Assembly: GCA_023213395.1 (NCBI GenBank)
Contig: CM041465.1
Span: 9,672,001-9,736,000, forward strand
Direction: 5' to 3'
Length of the DNA stretch: 64,000 nt
Origin: Cycas panzhihuaensis
Lineage: Eukaryota > Cycadophyta
Part shown: positions 45,800 through 58,080 of the stretch, piece after piece
Layout: the number at the start of each line of letters is the position of its first letter
How positions within the stretch are numbered: position 1 is the first letter of the stretch
The notes under the pieces: model-generated
What the model was told of the DNA's origin: nothing
Databases searched by the model: none
The model's input: only the letters and a program-made list of their open reading frames with translations
Translations under genes and position numbers: made by a program

Positions 45800-46200
45800 A
45801 TTTAGTTTAGGCTAAAATATCTTTTAAACTACCTAAATATGATGGTCATCTAGGTCAAGCACAAAAGCATCTAGAATAATGTATTGATATAATGAGAAAT
45901 AAATGGTGACAAAAAATTTGGTATCTTGTATTTTCTTCTTCTTTAATAGATCAAGCACAATTTTGGTATGATACATATACACAATAATTGGATTCCTAGG
46001 AAGAAAAAAATAGAAAAGTTTTTAATAGATTCCAAAAACATGAGTTGCCTTCATTCTGGAATGGAGATGATCCCTATTTGCATGCACAAGACTGTGTTCA
46101 AATATGGATAATTAGTGGAATTCAAAAAAAGGAATGGACATGGTATTAGAGATTAGCATTCAAAGGAATCACTATAATATAGTATAATCATTGCAAAAAG
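45800..46200 (+). pseudogene. Second capsid-like module between protease and RT of K
   Basis: One frame with stops only at Gln/Trp-type codons: SFKLPKYDGHLGQAQKHLE, CIDIMRNKW, IWYLVFSSSLIDQAQFWYDT, NRFQKHELPSFWNG, DPYLHAQDCVQIW. The pattern F/Y-D-G-x(5)-HL-E ... F-x-x-S-L-x-x-x-A-x-F-W-Y ... F-x-x-F matches the start of a gypsy capsid. K already has such a module at 40.8 kb. It lies where most gypsy elements have only a short connector. It could be a duplicated gag, a nested gag fragment without visible ends, or a lineage-specific domain. Confidence 0.55.
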
Positions 46201-46559
46201 ATAAAATTAATAGATTAGAATTCAATAATAGAATTTTTTTACTATACTTTTGCATATCACAATAAAGATGGGTAAATTAAAGAAATTTTGTAAATCCTTA
46301 AAGAAAAAACTATGGGAAAAAAAAACTTACGTATTAAGGTTGAAGCAGAAGAAGACACTCAACTAGAATCTCAATCTATTCCTCCTAGTTATTCCACAAT
46401 GGAATATGGTGAATGCATCATAGACAATACTCTAACATATATAGTGAGCCCAAATGATAAGGTGGTAAAAGAAGAAAAGCTTAAGTTATTGGAAATCAAT
46501 ATTAGAATAGAGGAATAACCCAAAATTATTAGTTTAGGAGACTACTAGGATGAAGGTAT
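46201..46559 (+). pseudogene. Connector between capsid-like module and RT of K
   Basis: Contains an open frame 46312-46518: acidic, with TMEYGECIIDNTLTYIVSPN and a charged C-terminus. No known domain was recognised; probably the pol connector ahead of RT. Confidence 0.45.
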
Positions 46560-46787
46560 GATACAGTAAGCCATGCCATTATTTTTAGAATACAAAGATG
46601 TCTTTGTGTGGTCTTACAAGGATTTAAAAGGCATTCCTTTTGAATTGGGTGAACATAAGATATAACTAATAGGGGGAGCTAAACTAGTGAGATAATGCTT
46701 ACACCCTATGAATTAAAAATATAAAGAGAAGGTAAAAGCAAAACTTGATAAGTCGTTAAAAGTAGACTATATCTTTGAAGTAGAAAA
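46560..46787 (+). pseudogene. Gypsy RT of K, N-terminal part
   Basis: MPLFLEYKDVFVWSYKDLKGIP, then LHPMN and KLDKSLKVDYIFEVEN, the usual lead-in to gypsy RT. It breaks off inside a codon at the TSD of element E and resumes at 49211 (NSKWVSPIVVIPKKN). Confidence 0.82.
46783..46787 (+). repeat. Target site duplication of E, left (GAAAA)
   Basis: GAAAA; the right copy is AAAAA (49211-49215), one transition apart. Joining the flanks restores K's RT frame. Confidence 0.75.
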
Positions 46788-46943
46788 TGTTAAAATATAA
46801 TCTTAATGCGGGCTCATTGTACACATGTACTTCCTACCATTCATCTAATTTGAGATATGTGAGATGTACATATATCCAAGTTATCTCTTTATTGAATGAT
46901 ATAATGACTCGTTGTATTTGATATACTACTCATGCGGTGATTT

Positions 46944-47034
<91 letters not shown>

Positions 47035-47319
47035 TCACCACTTGAGAATTTGAGAAAGGAGAGAAAGGTTAAAGACTTGGAGATGTAAACCTTATGATCA
47101 TAAGTGCAGTCCTAACTCCACCTTCTCCCATGGTTTTTCCTACAATGGGTTTTCAACATATAAATCTTAGTGTCTTATGGTGATTATACTTGTTGATGCT
47201 TACTTTACTTTACATTCATGTTGATTAATTCACTATATGCATATACTCATGAATTTATTATTATTGCATCTTTATATTTTAACATGGTATGAAAGCAATT
47301 ATGGTACTTATTTTTAACA
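46788..47319 (+). repeat. 5' LTR of E
   Basis: TGTTAAAATATAAT ... TTTTTAACA. Core end at 47284 plus one 35-bp PBS-containing unit (47285-47319). That unit is assigned to the LTR because the 3' LTR also carries one before the host sequence resumes. Confidence 0.8.
46948..47033. repeat. (TA)n microsatellite in the 5' LTR of E
   Basis: 86 bp of uninterrupted TA, about 43 units. The 3' LTR has (TC)40 followed by (TA)12 at the same place. Confidence 0.97.
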
Positions 47320-47423
47320 TGGTATCAGAGTAATTCTGGTACCTATTTTAAACATGGTATTAGAGCAATTTTGGTACCTATTTTAACATGGTATCAGAGC
47401 AATTTTGGTACCTATTTTTAATA
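47285..47423 (+). repeat. Four tandem primer-binding-site units of E
   Basis: Units at 47285-47319, 47320-47354, 47355-47388 and 47389-47423, each beginning TGGTATnAnAG(C/T) and ending TATTTTTAACA or a variant. The initiator-tRNA core reads TGGTATGAAAGC, TGGTATCAGAGT, TGGTATTAGAGC and TGGTATCAGAGC; the last is perfect. A fifth unit (49176-49210) ends the element. Confidence 0.93.
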
Positions 47424-48645
47424 TCCATCCTCATTTTCTAAAGGATCATGCATTTTTTCTTAGGTCACTAGCACATTTTCTCTTATAACTTCTCACTTAT
47501 ATATAAGAATCAGGTGTCGTCTATTCTATTGAAAAGTAGACTTCAAAATGGTCAAAATTAGTGGTCACATGACCTACTTTAGACAATAAAAGATAGGGAA
47601 AATTTAGGGTAAAGTTGATGAAAAAGCTTTAAACTTCATTTTAGATGAATTTCATATTAGTTTTTAAAAATATTTCAGTCAATTCTAATGTTTTCTATGG
47701 ATCCAATTATAATGGTAAACTTATTTTTAAGAAATGGTAGATGATAATTAAAATTTAGTTTTAAATCAAGCATTTTTAAATCTCATTTATGATAGTTTGA
47801 GGTCAATTTCAATTAAAAATTTTTATTAAGAGAGAAGTATTTGATGGATTTATCATATGAGACATCCTTGATATATTAGTTTTTCATTTCCCTCTTTACA
47901 AAATTACATTTGGTTTAGTGGATGACAAAACCCCTAGCTAAACATACAAATCACCTAGTTATTAAAGTAATTTTTGTTATCTAGTTAAATGTTATGTATA
48001 ATTTACCTTGTTATAGTTAACTTTCCATGGTTAAGTAGTTTGGCATGTTCCTAGGGTTGATTGTTTAAGATGAGATCTAATTATCCACTTGATCTAACTA
48101 ATGAAACTATGATAAAACACACTAATGGTGTTGGTCCTATAAGCAATTTAGAAAGATGATGAACCATATATTTAATGCAATTTCCTACTGAACTGGTGAT
48201 TACAGCGATTAGTCATCCATGTATTTCGATAGATGGATATTATTTTATATGGACTTAGATATCACTTAGCTTAATTATTGATTTGATGGTTAACTGAATG
48301 TTAATCATCCAACTTAATATTAATTGAAAGTCGCCACACAAGTGAAGATACAAAGATGTGCATAAAATATTTTATATATGTTAGTTTTATATACATTAAT
48401 GCTTGATGGAGATAAGCACATGGTTACAAGTTATATACAAGATACAGATACAATTACATGATATATATTATTTACAGGTTATTGGTGATATTACATACAA
48501 GATACAGATATAGTTATAGGATACAGGTTATTTTTAGGTTACAAGTAATATTACATATAGGCTATAGGTTACAATTATAACTTATAGGTTATTGCATACA
48601 AGATAAAGACTTAAAGACTTCAGATCAAGATTTAAGGATATTAAA
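47424..48645 (+). other. Internal region of E
   Basis: AT-rich, without pol. From about 48425 to 48600 it has degenerate repeats of ATTACATACAAGATACAGAT- and GGTTACAAGT-like words. Confidence 0.55.
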
Positions 48646-48658
48646 CATTATGGGGGGG
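48646..48658 (+). promoter_or_regulatory. Polypurine tract of E
   Basis: ACATTATGGGGGGG, followed by the 3' LTR start TGTTAAAACATT. Confidence 0.75.
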
Positions 48659-49210
<552 letters not shown>

Positions 49211-50457
49211 AAAAATAGTAAATGGGTAAGTCCTATTGTAGTTATTCCAAAAAAGAATAGAAAACTTAGAGTCTACATTGATTATAGAGCATTAAAAAAA
49301 ACAACAAAGAAAGACTTATTTCCTATTCCATTTACTAAAGATATCTTGGAAAATGTCATATGGCATGAAGTTTATTCTTTCACAGATGAATTAAATGGGT
49401 ACAATCAAGTTTAAATTGCAATAGAAGACCAACTAAAGACCACTTTCATCATAGAATGGGGTATGCATACATTCAAATTTATTCCATTTAGATTAACTAA
49501 TGCTCCTACCATGTTTCAAAGGATGATCCTCAATATTTTCAGGCAAACTATTTGTAAAACAATTGAGGTATTTTTAGATGATTAGACATTATTCACTCTA
49601 TTAAAAAATCATTTTGGTTGTTTATGTATGATGTTGGAAACCTACAGGAAAAATAAATTGTATTTAAATCTTACAAAGTAAACCTTCATAGTTCATTTTT
49701 GGACTTTATTAGGTCATATAGTTATAAAAAATAGGTTACTCAATGACCCAAATAAAGTATATGTAATCTTAAAATTTCTAATACCTAGAACACATAAACA
49801 CGTTAAACAATTTTTATGAATGACAGGATACTATAAAAAAGTTATAAAGAATTATACCCAAATAGCTAATCCCCTAGAATACCTATTGAAGAAGAAAACC
49901 AGGTGGCAATGGAAACTACAACAATAATTAGCATTTGAATTGTTAAAAAAAGAAAATCATTTATGCACTAATATTGAGATTTCCTAATTAGGATAAACCA
50001 TTCCATGTACATATAGATACTTCCTTATTTACCATCAAATACATCTTAGCACAACCAGAAGATAGTAAAATAGACTTGCCAATATATTTTGCAAGCTAAA
50101 AATTAATAGAAGTAGAGCAAAATTATTTGATTATGGAATGAGAAGGCTTGGGCATGGTCCATGCTCTCTAGAAATTTAGAAATTATTTATTAGCTAATTC
50201 CTTTTTATTTTTTCTTTGTACAGCATTAGGCCCAATAGTATCTAGTTAATAAACCCATTCTACAAGGAAGAATTAGCAGATGGCTAATTTTATTCTAAGA
50301 ATTTAATTTTAAAGTTATAGTAAAAAAAAGGGAGAAGCATATAATTCTAGACTTGTTATTAAGAGAAGATGAAGGGGAATTAGTTATAGGAATTTAGGAT
50401 GATTTTCCAAATGTAAAATTATTTTCTATCAAGGTAGTACCTAAATGGTATATATAT
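49211..50457 (+). pseudogene. Gypsy RT and RNase H of K
   Basis: NSKWVSPIVVIPKKNRKLRVYIDYRALKK (49211-49300), DLFPIPFTKDILE, FTDELNGYNQV, TTFIIEWGMHTFKFIPFRLTNAP, and the catalytic FLDD (about 49570-49582). Then come the RT thumb (HVKQFL, MTGYYKKVIKNYTQIANPLEYLLKKK) and RNase H (FHVHIDTSLFTIKYILAQ, LPIYFASxKLIEVEQNYLIME, GEAYNSRLVIKRR). Motif order is standard Ty3/gypsy. Several stops, mostly at Gln/Trp codons. It is cut at 50457 by copia copy C. Confidence 0.87.
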
Positions 50458-51447
50458 ATATGTTTGATGTAAATTCGATAATCTTTTCACTTTCCCTAAA
50501 AAGAATGCATCACATACATTATTTTCCACCATCTTGTACTTGTTCACATACTCAACAATGTTGAGATACCTTGGTTAATAGAATGCTATGCCATAAATGA
50601 GGTGTGGGTTTTAAGTTAGGACTGGAATGAACTGGAATACTGGTGAGGTTTGGTTAGCCATACCATCGTGCCTCAATCAGGGATCATCCTGATAACCAAC
50701 TAGGAAAATTGAAACTTTAAATACAAGATTAAAATATACCCAATCTAATATCCATCATAGCCATGGGTATACACATACCACTCTTTATAGGAGGTATACA
50801 AATACTCATTAGTGAGCTGGATGAGGAATGGGAGTACTTGGGCTCTGTTGTGACTTAGATTTCATCACCAAAAATAATTGCAAGTATCACAGATGAAGTC
50901 TAACTTAGTTCTGCTAGAAGCCTAGGCATCCTTTCAACAACCTCAACTACATATTAGACATAAGTTAGAGGTTATTGGGTTAATTATGCATCCTACATTT
51001 GAGTTTCAAGATGTGTACAACCAATGATGTGAGATTCTACATTAACCTATAATCTTGTATATTGATCACTTACTTATTTGTAAAAAGTAACCCATAGTGT
51101 AATCACAATCATATTGTTTCTCATATTTCTTTTATTTCAGGTTGGCTAATTTTTATTATAGTGCTTCTTATATTCCTACTGCATTAAGTTAATATTTGCC
51201 ACAAGTATTAGTGGTCATTTTTCATCATAGTGCTTCTCATATTCCTACTGCATTAGGTTAATATTTGTCACAAGTGTTGGTGACTTTTCTCTAAGTTACT
51301 CCCTTCATTTTTGAACAATCATTCTCACTTCTTCTTCCTCTTACTACACTACTTTAATGCATCTCCTATTTATAAACAGTGATTGATCATTTATTGCCAT
51401 CACTTTTATAGTCTCTTTGTTCATTTCTTCCCTTCTTAAAAGGTACC
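50458..51447 (+). other. Leader remnant of copia copy C
   Basis: Colinear with the leader of copy A, including the ~70-bp tandem duplication (51165-51275, ATAGTGCTTCT(T/C)ATATTCC in each unit). No gene. Confidence 0.75.
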
Positions 51448-54400
51448 ATGTCTTCATAGTTTAAGTAAAATATGAACTACATTCTAAAAAGGAAAGAATA
51501 TTAGGACATGTGGTTTATTGGTGTTAGAAATTCTACAAAGTGTGAAGGTCTTTGGAGAGATCATTTGCAACCTACACCATTTGTTGCAGCTACAACTACC
51601 TCAGCTACTTCTGGAGGAGGTGCTCCAACTTCTCCTACTGAAGCTATAACTAAATATTAATGGGAACTTGATGATGATAAATTCATGTAGGGATACTTCT
51701 TGTCACTGATTATTCCCCGCATAATCTCATTGATGAAGCTGTAAATGATACAACATGGAAAGTTCTTAAAGTTCTTAAGAAAAACTTTGACACTAAATCG
51801 GACTTGGAATTTGTTCACTTAGTGTTGAAGATGAACAAATTAAAAATGCAAAAAGGACACGTAAGTGAGATAATCAATCTCCTTTATCCAATCAAGCAAG
51901 CCATTTATAAAGATTTTAAATCTCAATACATTACATGGGCTTTCTTGATTCGGTCATGTCTCCATATCCTAGATTATAAAAATCTATTAGGAAGTATTCA
52001 ATCTAGTGGCACTTTGAAGACTTTAAACTTTGAGGATCTTACTGATAAGTCCATTGAATTTAATAAGACCTTTAATACCAACTTTGCCATTATATCTGAT
52101 CCAACTAATGCTACTTTGAAGTGGAAGAAGATCTTTGCTATATAAAAAATCAAGGTTAATATTCTCATAGAGGTGGTAATTCCCTTGGAAGAGGCAGAGG
52201 TAGACAACAAGGATAACATCCTCTTGGTCAATAGGCTCCTTAACTTCAACAAAAATAGTCTCAAGGCCGAGGCTAAAATAATCAACCTAGACCCAGATCT
52301 AGTAATCAGAGATAATTCAACTAGCCCAATACTTCTTATGGGACTGGAAATTAAATAATTGTGTGCCAAAGGTATAATAGGAAATGACACTATGCTAAAA
52401 ATTATAGAACTACTGCCAATAAACTACCAAGTTATCAACAATGCCATGGTACACATAATGTTAATAATACTTCTTTTGAAGATGATTTTGGTGGAACACA
52501 ATTTGCTCATACACACCTTTAAAGAATTGGGACAACTTCATCAAATGTTATTAATAGATCCACTAAGTATATTGAGGCTCATTATGGCTATGCCTATTTA
52601 CTTTTGCCTTCACCACTTGGAGTTGTAAATACTATCACCTCAAATAATTCATCGTGGATCATGGATACTAGAGCAACATAACGCCTAACTTATCATCACT
52701 AGTTTTATTAGGATTTTGACTCTAAATTTCTTGGTGTTGTATACATGGCTAATAAATCATCTTAGTTAGTCGAAAGACTTGGAACTATTTGCTTGAAACT
52801 CCCAAGCCCTCCAGATTTTACCCTTGTTGATGTTTTATATATTCCTACTCTAAAGTAGAACTTGCTCTCCCTATCTACCCTTTTCTCTCATGGTTTTGAT
52901 TTGAGTGTAACTACAAATAATCAAACTCTCTGTGTCATTCACCCTCTTTCAAATATTATGGTTATGACTAGAATTCTTGATAGCAAGCTTTTTCACCTAA
53001 CTAGCTCACCATCCTTTGAAGCTAGCTATGTTGATGATGACTCTACTTTTACCACAACCTTGACTCCTCAAAAGTTATCCTAAGCAGCCCTATGGCATGC
53101 TCGTATGGGCCATATCAAAATTGATTATTTAAGAGAACTATATACTACTCTTCCTAGTATGCCTAGGCTCTCCTCTAAGCCCTTCAAATGCAAAACATGT
53201 ATCATTGTCAAATCTCAAAGATAACCCTTTTCTCATAGTCAGTGAAAATCTAGCCAACCTTTACATCTTATACACTCATATATATGCAGGCCTATGCCCA
53301 TCCCTTCTCTCAAATAGAAGTAGTACTATATTACTTTCATTGATGATTTTTCCAAGAAAGTATGGGTTGCTTTTCTTGCAAACAAAGATGAAGCTTTTTC
53401 TATATTTCAAGCTTTCAAGGCCTGCATGAAAATGAATCTAGATTCAAGATTAAAATACTCAGGACTAATAATAGTGGTGAGTACATGCCTAATGAGTTTG
53501 AATCGTACCTACATCAACATGGAATCAAACTTTAGACCACTATTATAGGTACACCCTAGCAAAATAGAGTTGTCGAGTGCATGAATAAGACCATCATGAA
53601 TATGGCTTATGCTATGCTAGTATATAAGAATGTCCCTATATATCTTTGGGCTAAGGCTATTTGGACTATTGTGTATTACATCAACACTATTAGTCTCTCC
53701 AAGATTAGCCCCTCTCTACATAAAATGTGATATGGACAAACTCCCTTTATCTCCCACTTCAAAATTTTTAGCTCTACTTGATATGCTTACATTCTGGAGG
53801 AACACATAAATAAGCTCTAAGATAGAGCCCTCAAAGGTATCTTTGTGAGATACCCTATGGACAAAAAGGGGTACAAGGTTTTTATACCTTTATAATGTAA
53901 AATTATCATCACTAGAGATGTTATCTTTGCAGAGACTAAAGATCAATTACTCAAACTTGACTATAAGATACCTTCATACTGATTTAATGATGCTACTGAA
54001 TTTGATATACAAATTCCAAAATTTAGAGGGGGAGATGCTCAACAATTGCTCAAAATATTAGAATCTAATAATAGATCCCTAGAGGATACAAGTTATGACT
54101 CCCAACCAATGTGTACACATCTAGCACCATCATTTACAAATAGCCAAGTTGATAAAGGCAAAGCCATAGTAGAAGGACCATCTTCTCCAACATTAGTGGC
54201 TGGCCTATCTTCTCTAGCATCATCAACTTCCTCCATGCTAAACATTTCACATGATCTTTTTTAGAATCAAAATGAAGATCAATAGGCTATGAAAATGAAA
54301 ACCTCATTCCCAACTTGAGGTTTTTGTGAAGCCTGCAAGCTACACAAGGATATGCAACTAGATGAGGTAGGAAAAACTAACACTAGAAGTGCCCATAGAT

Positions 54401-56010
54401 CAAGGATACATAAATCAATTTCCATTAAGCTTGAACCATTAGAACTACATCTTACTCTTAATGAAGAGCCTCTAATGTACTAAGAAGTTGTAAAGCATGC
54501 AGCTTGGAGAAATACCATGAATGAAGAGTACCAATCTTTTATCAAGAATGGTATATGGGAGCTTGTTGATCTACCACTTGGAAGAAAGATAGTTTAAAAT
54601 AAATGGATATTCAAAAATAAGTACAGATCAGAGGACACCCTATAAAGTATAAGGTGAGGTTGGTATAAAAATAATTCATACAAAGAGAAGGTATCGACTA
54701 CACTGAAATCTTTGCTTCTACAACTAAGTGGCCTGTAATCAGAGCTCTTATAGCTTTGGCTTCTAAACATGGTTGGAAAATCTACCAACTCAATGTTAAG
54801 ATTGTATTTCTTAATGGGGACCTTAAAAAAAAATTTACATGGCTTAGCTAGAAAGATACGAGATTGTCGGTCATGAGCATAAGGTTTGTAGGCTCAGAAA
54901 GTCCTTATATAGCCTAAAGCAAGCCCCTCATGCTTAGTTTACCAAGTTGTCTAAAAGAATGAGACAACTTGGATATAAGGTTTGTGACTATCAAGATATT
55001 GATGCAACATTATTCATCAAGCACCAAAATGATAAAGTTACTTACCTCTTAATCTTTGTGGATGATATGCTAATAATGGGGAATAATGAATAGGTAATCA
55101 ACCAACTAAAGAAGGAACTTTATAAAACTTTTAAATTATCTAAACTCAGGTTGATGAAATATTATTTGGGAATTGAAGTAACTCAAAAGAATGGCAAAAT
55201 ATTTCTCTCCCAAGAAAAATATATGAATAATCTTCTGACGAAGTTTTAGTTAGAAGGTGCTCGACCAGTGGATACACCTATGGAACCTAATATTAAACTC
55301 TCAGTTAATGGTGACACTAATGAGGCAGACACAACATTTTATAGGTAACTTGTAGGTAGTCTCATCTATACTACTAACACAAGTCTAGATATTACACACT
55401 CTATCAACATTCTTGTAAGATTCATGATAAATCCTAAGTAGAATAACTGTCAAGCTGTAATACGAGTGTTGAGGTACCTGAAAATGACTAGCAAATATGG
55501 TTTGTTATATGAATCCAATGCATAATTTAAACTTTATGTATATATATAGACTCAAACTTTGTTGGAGATAAAGACACTGAAAGATCCATATCTAGGTATG
55601 TAACATTTCTTATAACATCACCAATATCATGGAGATCTAGATGGTAGAAGATAGTCACAGACTCAACTATCGAAGCTAAATATATTACTACTTTTAAGAC
55701 AAGCAAGGAGGTGATATGTCTTAGAAAATTGTTAAATATATTAAATGCCACCCAAACAAGTTCTACTAGCTTACTTGTAGATAATCAATCTATAATCTAA
55801 ATGGCTAAAAGTCTTATATTTCATGATCATACTAAACATATAAGTATGAAAGTCCACATGATTAGAGAACTAGTTCATGATGGCATAATTCAACTAGAGT
55901 ACTGCCCCACAGTAGATCAAGTGGTCAATATCTTCATGAAACTATTGAAGAGGGTGAAGTTTGAATAATTCTAAAAGCTACTTGGCCTTAGGGCCTCCAT
56001 CTTTGACTGA
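51448..56010 (+). pseudogene. Copia gag-pol polyprotein, copy C, decayed
   Basis: ATG at 51448 (MSS, same start as copies A and B), stop TGA at 56008. Gag 51448-52350; the zinc knuckle has decayed; protease region about 52655-52680 (MDTRATxRL, again Asp-Thr-Arg as in copy A, so that change is ancestral to both); GAG-pre and HHCC finger 53080-53220; integrase core 53230-54000; connector 54046-54264 (SxPTLVAGLSSLASSTSSM); RT with FVDDM at about 55056-55070; RNase H 55440-55870; C-terminal end FGASIFD-like. Many stops and frameshifts. Confidence 0.92.
54025..54036 (+). promoter_or_regulatory. Possible central polypurine tract in copy C
   Basis: AGAGGGGGAGAT at the integrase/RT boundary, resembling the 3' polypurine tract of the family. 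Confidence 0.35.
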
Positions 56011-56199
56011 TTGAAGGAGATAATAATAGGACCATCATACTCTGTCTCATTTATGAAAACCCCTTGTGGGAACCAAAGGACAAGAGTAAGTCTCTACTTT
56101 ATCCCATTTATAAAAACCCCTTATGGGTGTGAAAGGATAAGGGTTATATCATTTTGGAAAATTGAAACCTATGAAAACTTGAAAGGGCATGGGGGATGA
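56011..56199 (+). other. Post-pol repeat and short frame, copy C
   Basis: Counterpart of 57-245: two-unit repeat, open for 62 codons from the first in-frame codon after pol. See that entry for why it is not called a gene. Confidence 0.45.
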
Positions 56200-56430
56200 C
56201 CAAATAGTATATGGAGACTCAATAGATTTCAACTACAAAATTCATTATATTGATTGGCTATCTAGCTTAATTTAAAGAGCCATCTGAGCTAGGTTAGTAG
56301 ATTAGAAAATCTGTAGGTTTTCTTTCCCATGAGGGTTTCCCACAAAAGTGTCATAGTAGTTTGCTTTGTAAGAGGCTTAAATGAAGATCTCATAGGATAC
56401 AATAAAATAGAATAAGATGACCTTCTACCA

Positions 56431-56443
56431 TTAAGGGGGAGAT
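56431..56443 (+). promoter_or_regulatory. Polypurine tract of copy C
   Basis: TTAAGGGGGAGAT directly before the 3' LTR. Confidence 0.88.
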
Positions 56444-56741
56444 TGAAAAGGTTTAATGTCACAAGGTTATTACATTAGTTGATTATTTCTAAAAAGTGTC
56501 TTAAGTGAACTTTAAATTAGATCACTTAAGTGAAATGCACTTTCATGTGCATTATATGTAATTTCATTTCATCTAACTCTAATGCTTCCTCTCTTAATAT
56601 AAAAGTAAAATCTCAATGGAGGAGGCTCATTCTTACCTCACCATTTTGTGAGAGCTACTCTCTTTCTCTCAAGTCTCTCTTGCTTCCATACTTGCCTTTG
56701 TGTTTAGTGCATGGAGATAAAGGACGGATCCACTCTTTTTA
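56444..56741 (+). repeat. 3' LTR of copia copy C (298 bp)
   Basis: TGAAAAGGTTTAATG ... CACTCTTTTTA (terminal CA decayed to TA); same length as the LTR of copy A. Confidence 0.9.
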
Positions 56742-57920
56742 TGTTGCATAATATTTTACCATGAGGTAAATACCATTGGGTATAGAACAAGTAGAGTGGT
56801 AAAGTTTCATCTATACATTTTTTTCTTTTCAATTGATTAAAGGAATATTATATAAATTAAGGCTAAATCAAGTTTTGAGGAGATGTATAATAGAACACAA
56901 GGTAGAAACAATTGTCTGAGAAGCCCATGAAGATGTCAGAGCTAAGTACCAAGGTGTTGAACCCACAGTAAAAAATATCTTATTAGCTAGACTTTGGTGG
57001 CCTACATTATTTGAAGATATAGAAAAGTGGGTTTATAACTATAACATATGTCAATGAGTGGGTAAGATAGTAAAGAATCATTTTATACTTTTATATCCTA
57101 TTTTAGCCCAGGTACCATTTTAAAAATAGGGACTAGATTTTATCAGACCCATTAGTTTACTAGTGGCATAGATAAATGCAAGATATATTTTGGTGGCTAC
57201 AAATCTTCTGACTAAATCGATGGAAGCAAAAATAATGAAAACCTGTGATGCTTAGAGCACTACTTAATTCTTGTATGAGGTGATTATTATCTAATTTGGT
57301 TGCCCCTTAGAAATTATTTTTGATTAAAGAAGTAGTTTTCTCAATAAGACAATTAAGCATATGATAAATAAATTTTTTACCTAGCATTTTAAATCTTCTA
57401 TGTATTATTCTCAAGTAAATGGATAGGTAGAAAGCATAAATAAATTTTTAAAATTAGAATTATCCAAAATTTGTAACAAGAGATGAACTAATTGGGTAGA
57501 ATGACTTCATTCAATGTTGTAGGTAGATAGGATAACAGTAAAAAACCTCATAAATAAATATTATTCCAGGTAGTTTATGGGCTAGAAGTTGTACTTCCTC
57601 TTAAATTTCAAATAGAAAGTCTACAGGTAGCTTTGCAACTTCGATTACCAAAGGAGAATTCACAAGATTAACAATTTATGTAACTAATAAAATTGGACAA
57701 GAAATTAGTAAGGACCTTATGGGAACTAAAAGCAAAAAAATAGAGATGTAAAGTATGGAATAATAGATACCTCAAAAAATTATAATCTCAAGTAGAAGAT
57801 CTCATACTTTTATTTGATAGTAAATTTTGCATAAAGCCAAAAAATTAAAATTATGATGGATTGGCCCATAAAAGATAAATTATATTTGACATAATTGAGT
57901 AATGCAACTCTAATAACTTG
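56742..57920 (+). pseudogene. Gypsy integrase of K
   Basis: Remnant of the H2C2 finger (IIEHKVETIV, then YNYNICQ, about 56890-57050). Core domain with the first Asp in GLDFIRPISLLVA (57131-57170), RYILVATNLLTKSMEAK, the second Asp in IIFDxRSSFLNKTIKH and the Glu in YYSQVNGxVESINKFLKLEL. The C-terminal GPY-like WIGPxKI lies at about 57858-57880. All three catalytic positions are kept, but stops are frequent. No chromodomain seen. It resumes K after copia copy C. Confidence 0.82.
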
Positions 57921-58080
57921 ATGGAATATTACTTGAAAAAATAGTCAATGGAAGTTAACTAAAATGATATATTATAAGTTTAATAAAAAATTAAGGGAGT
58001 AAATCCATAGGAGTAGATATTATATAATTATTTCAAATATAAGGGAATCCTATTATAATATTAAAATTAAATGGTTATAA
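57921..58080 (+). other. Spacer between integrase and minisatellite of K
   Basis: No frame; AT-rich. Confidence 0.5.

Larger units (their letters stand above)
50458..56741 (+). mobile_element. Ty1/copia family 1 copy C, 5' truncated
   Basis: Plus-strand copy colinear with copy A from A's position about 5715 inward: part of the leader, gag-pol, polypurine tract and 3' LTR. The 5' LTR, PBS and first ~1.1 kb of leader are absent. The left junction lies in a short TA run (50449-50460) and no TSD is visible, so a later deletion across the 5' end is likely. Confidence 0.9.

Noticed and set aside
47285-47423. tRNA gene fragments
   Set aside because: Only the 12-base complement of the initiator tRNA 3' end is present, next to LTR ends; these are primer-binding sites.
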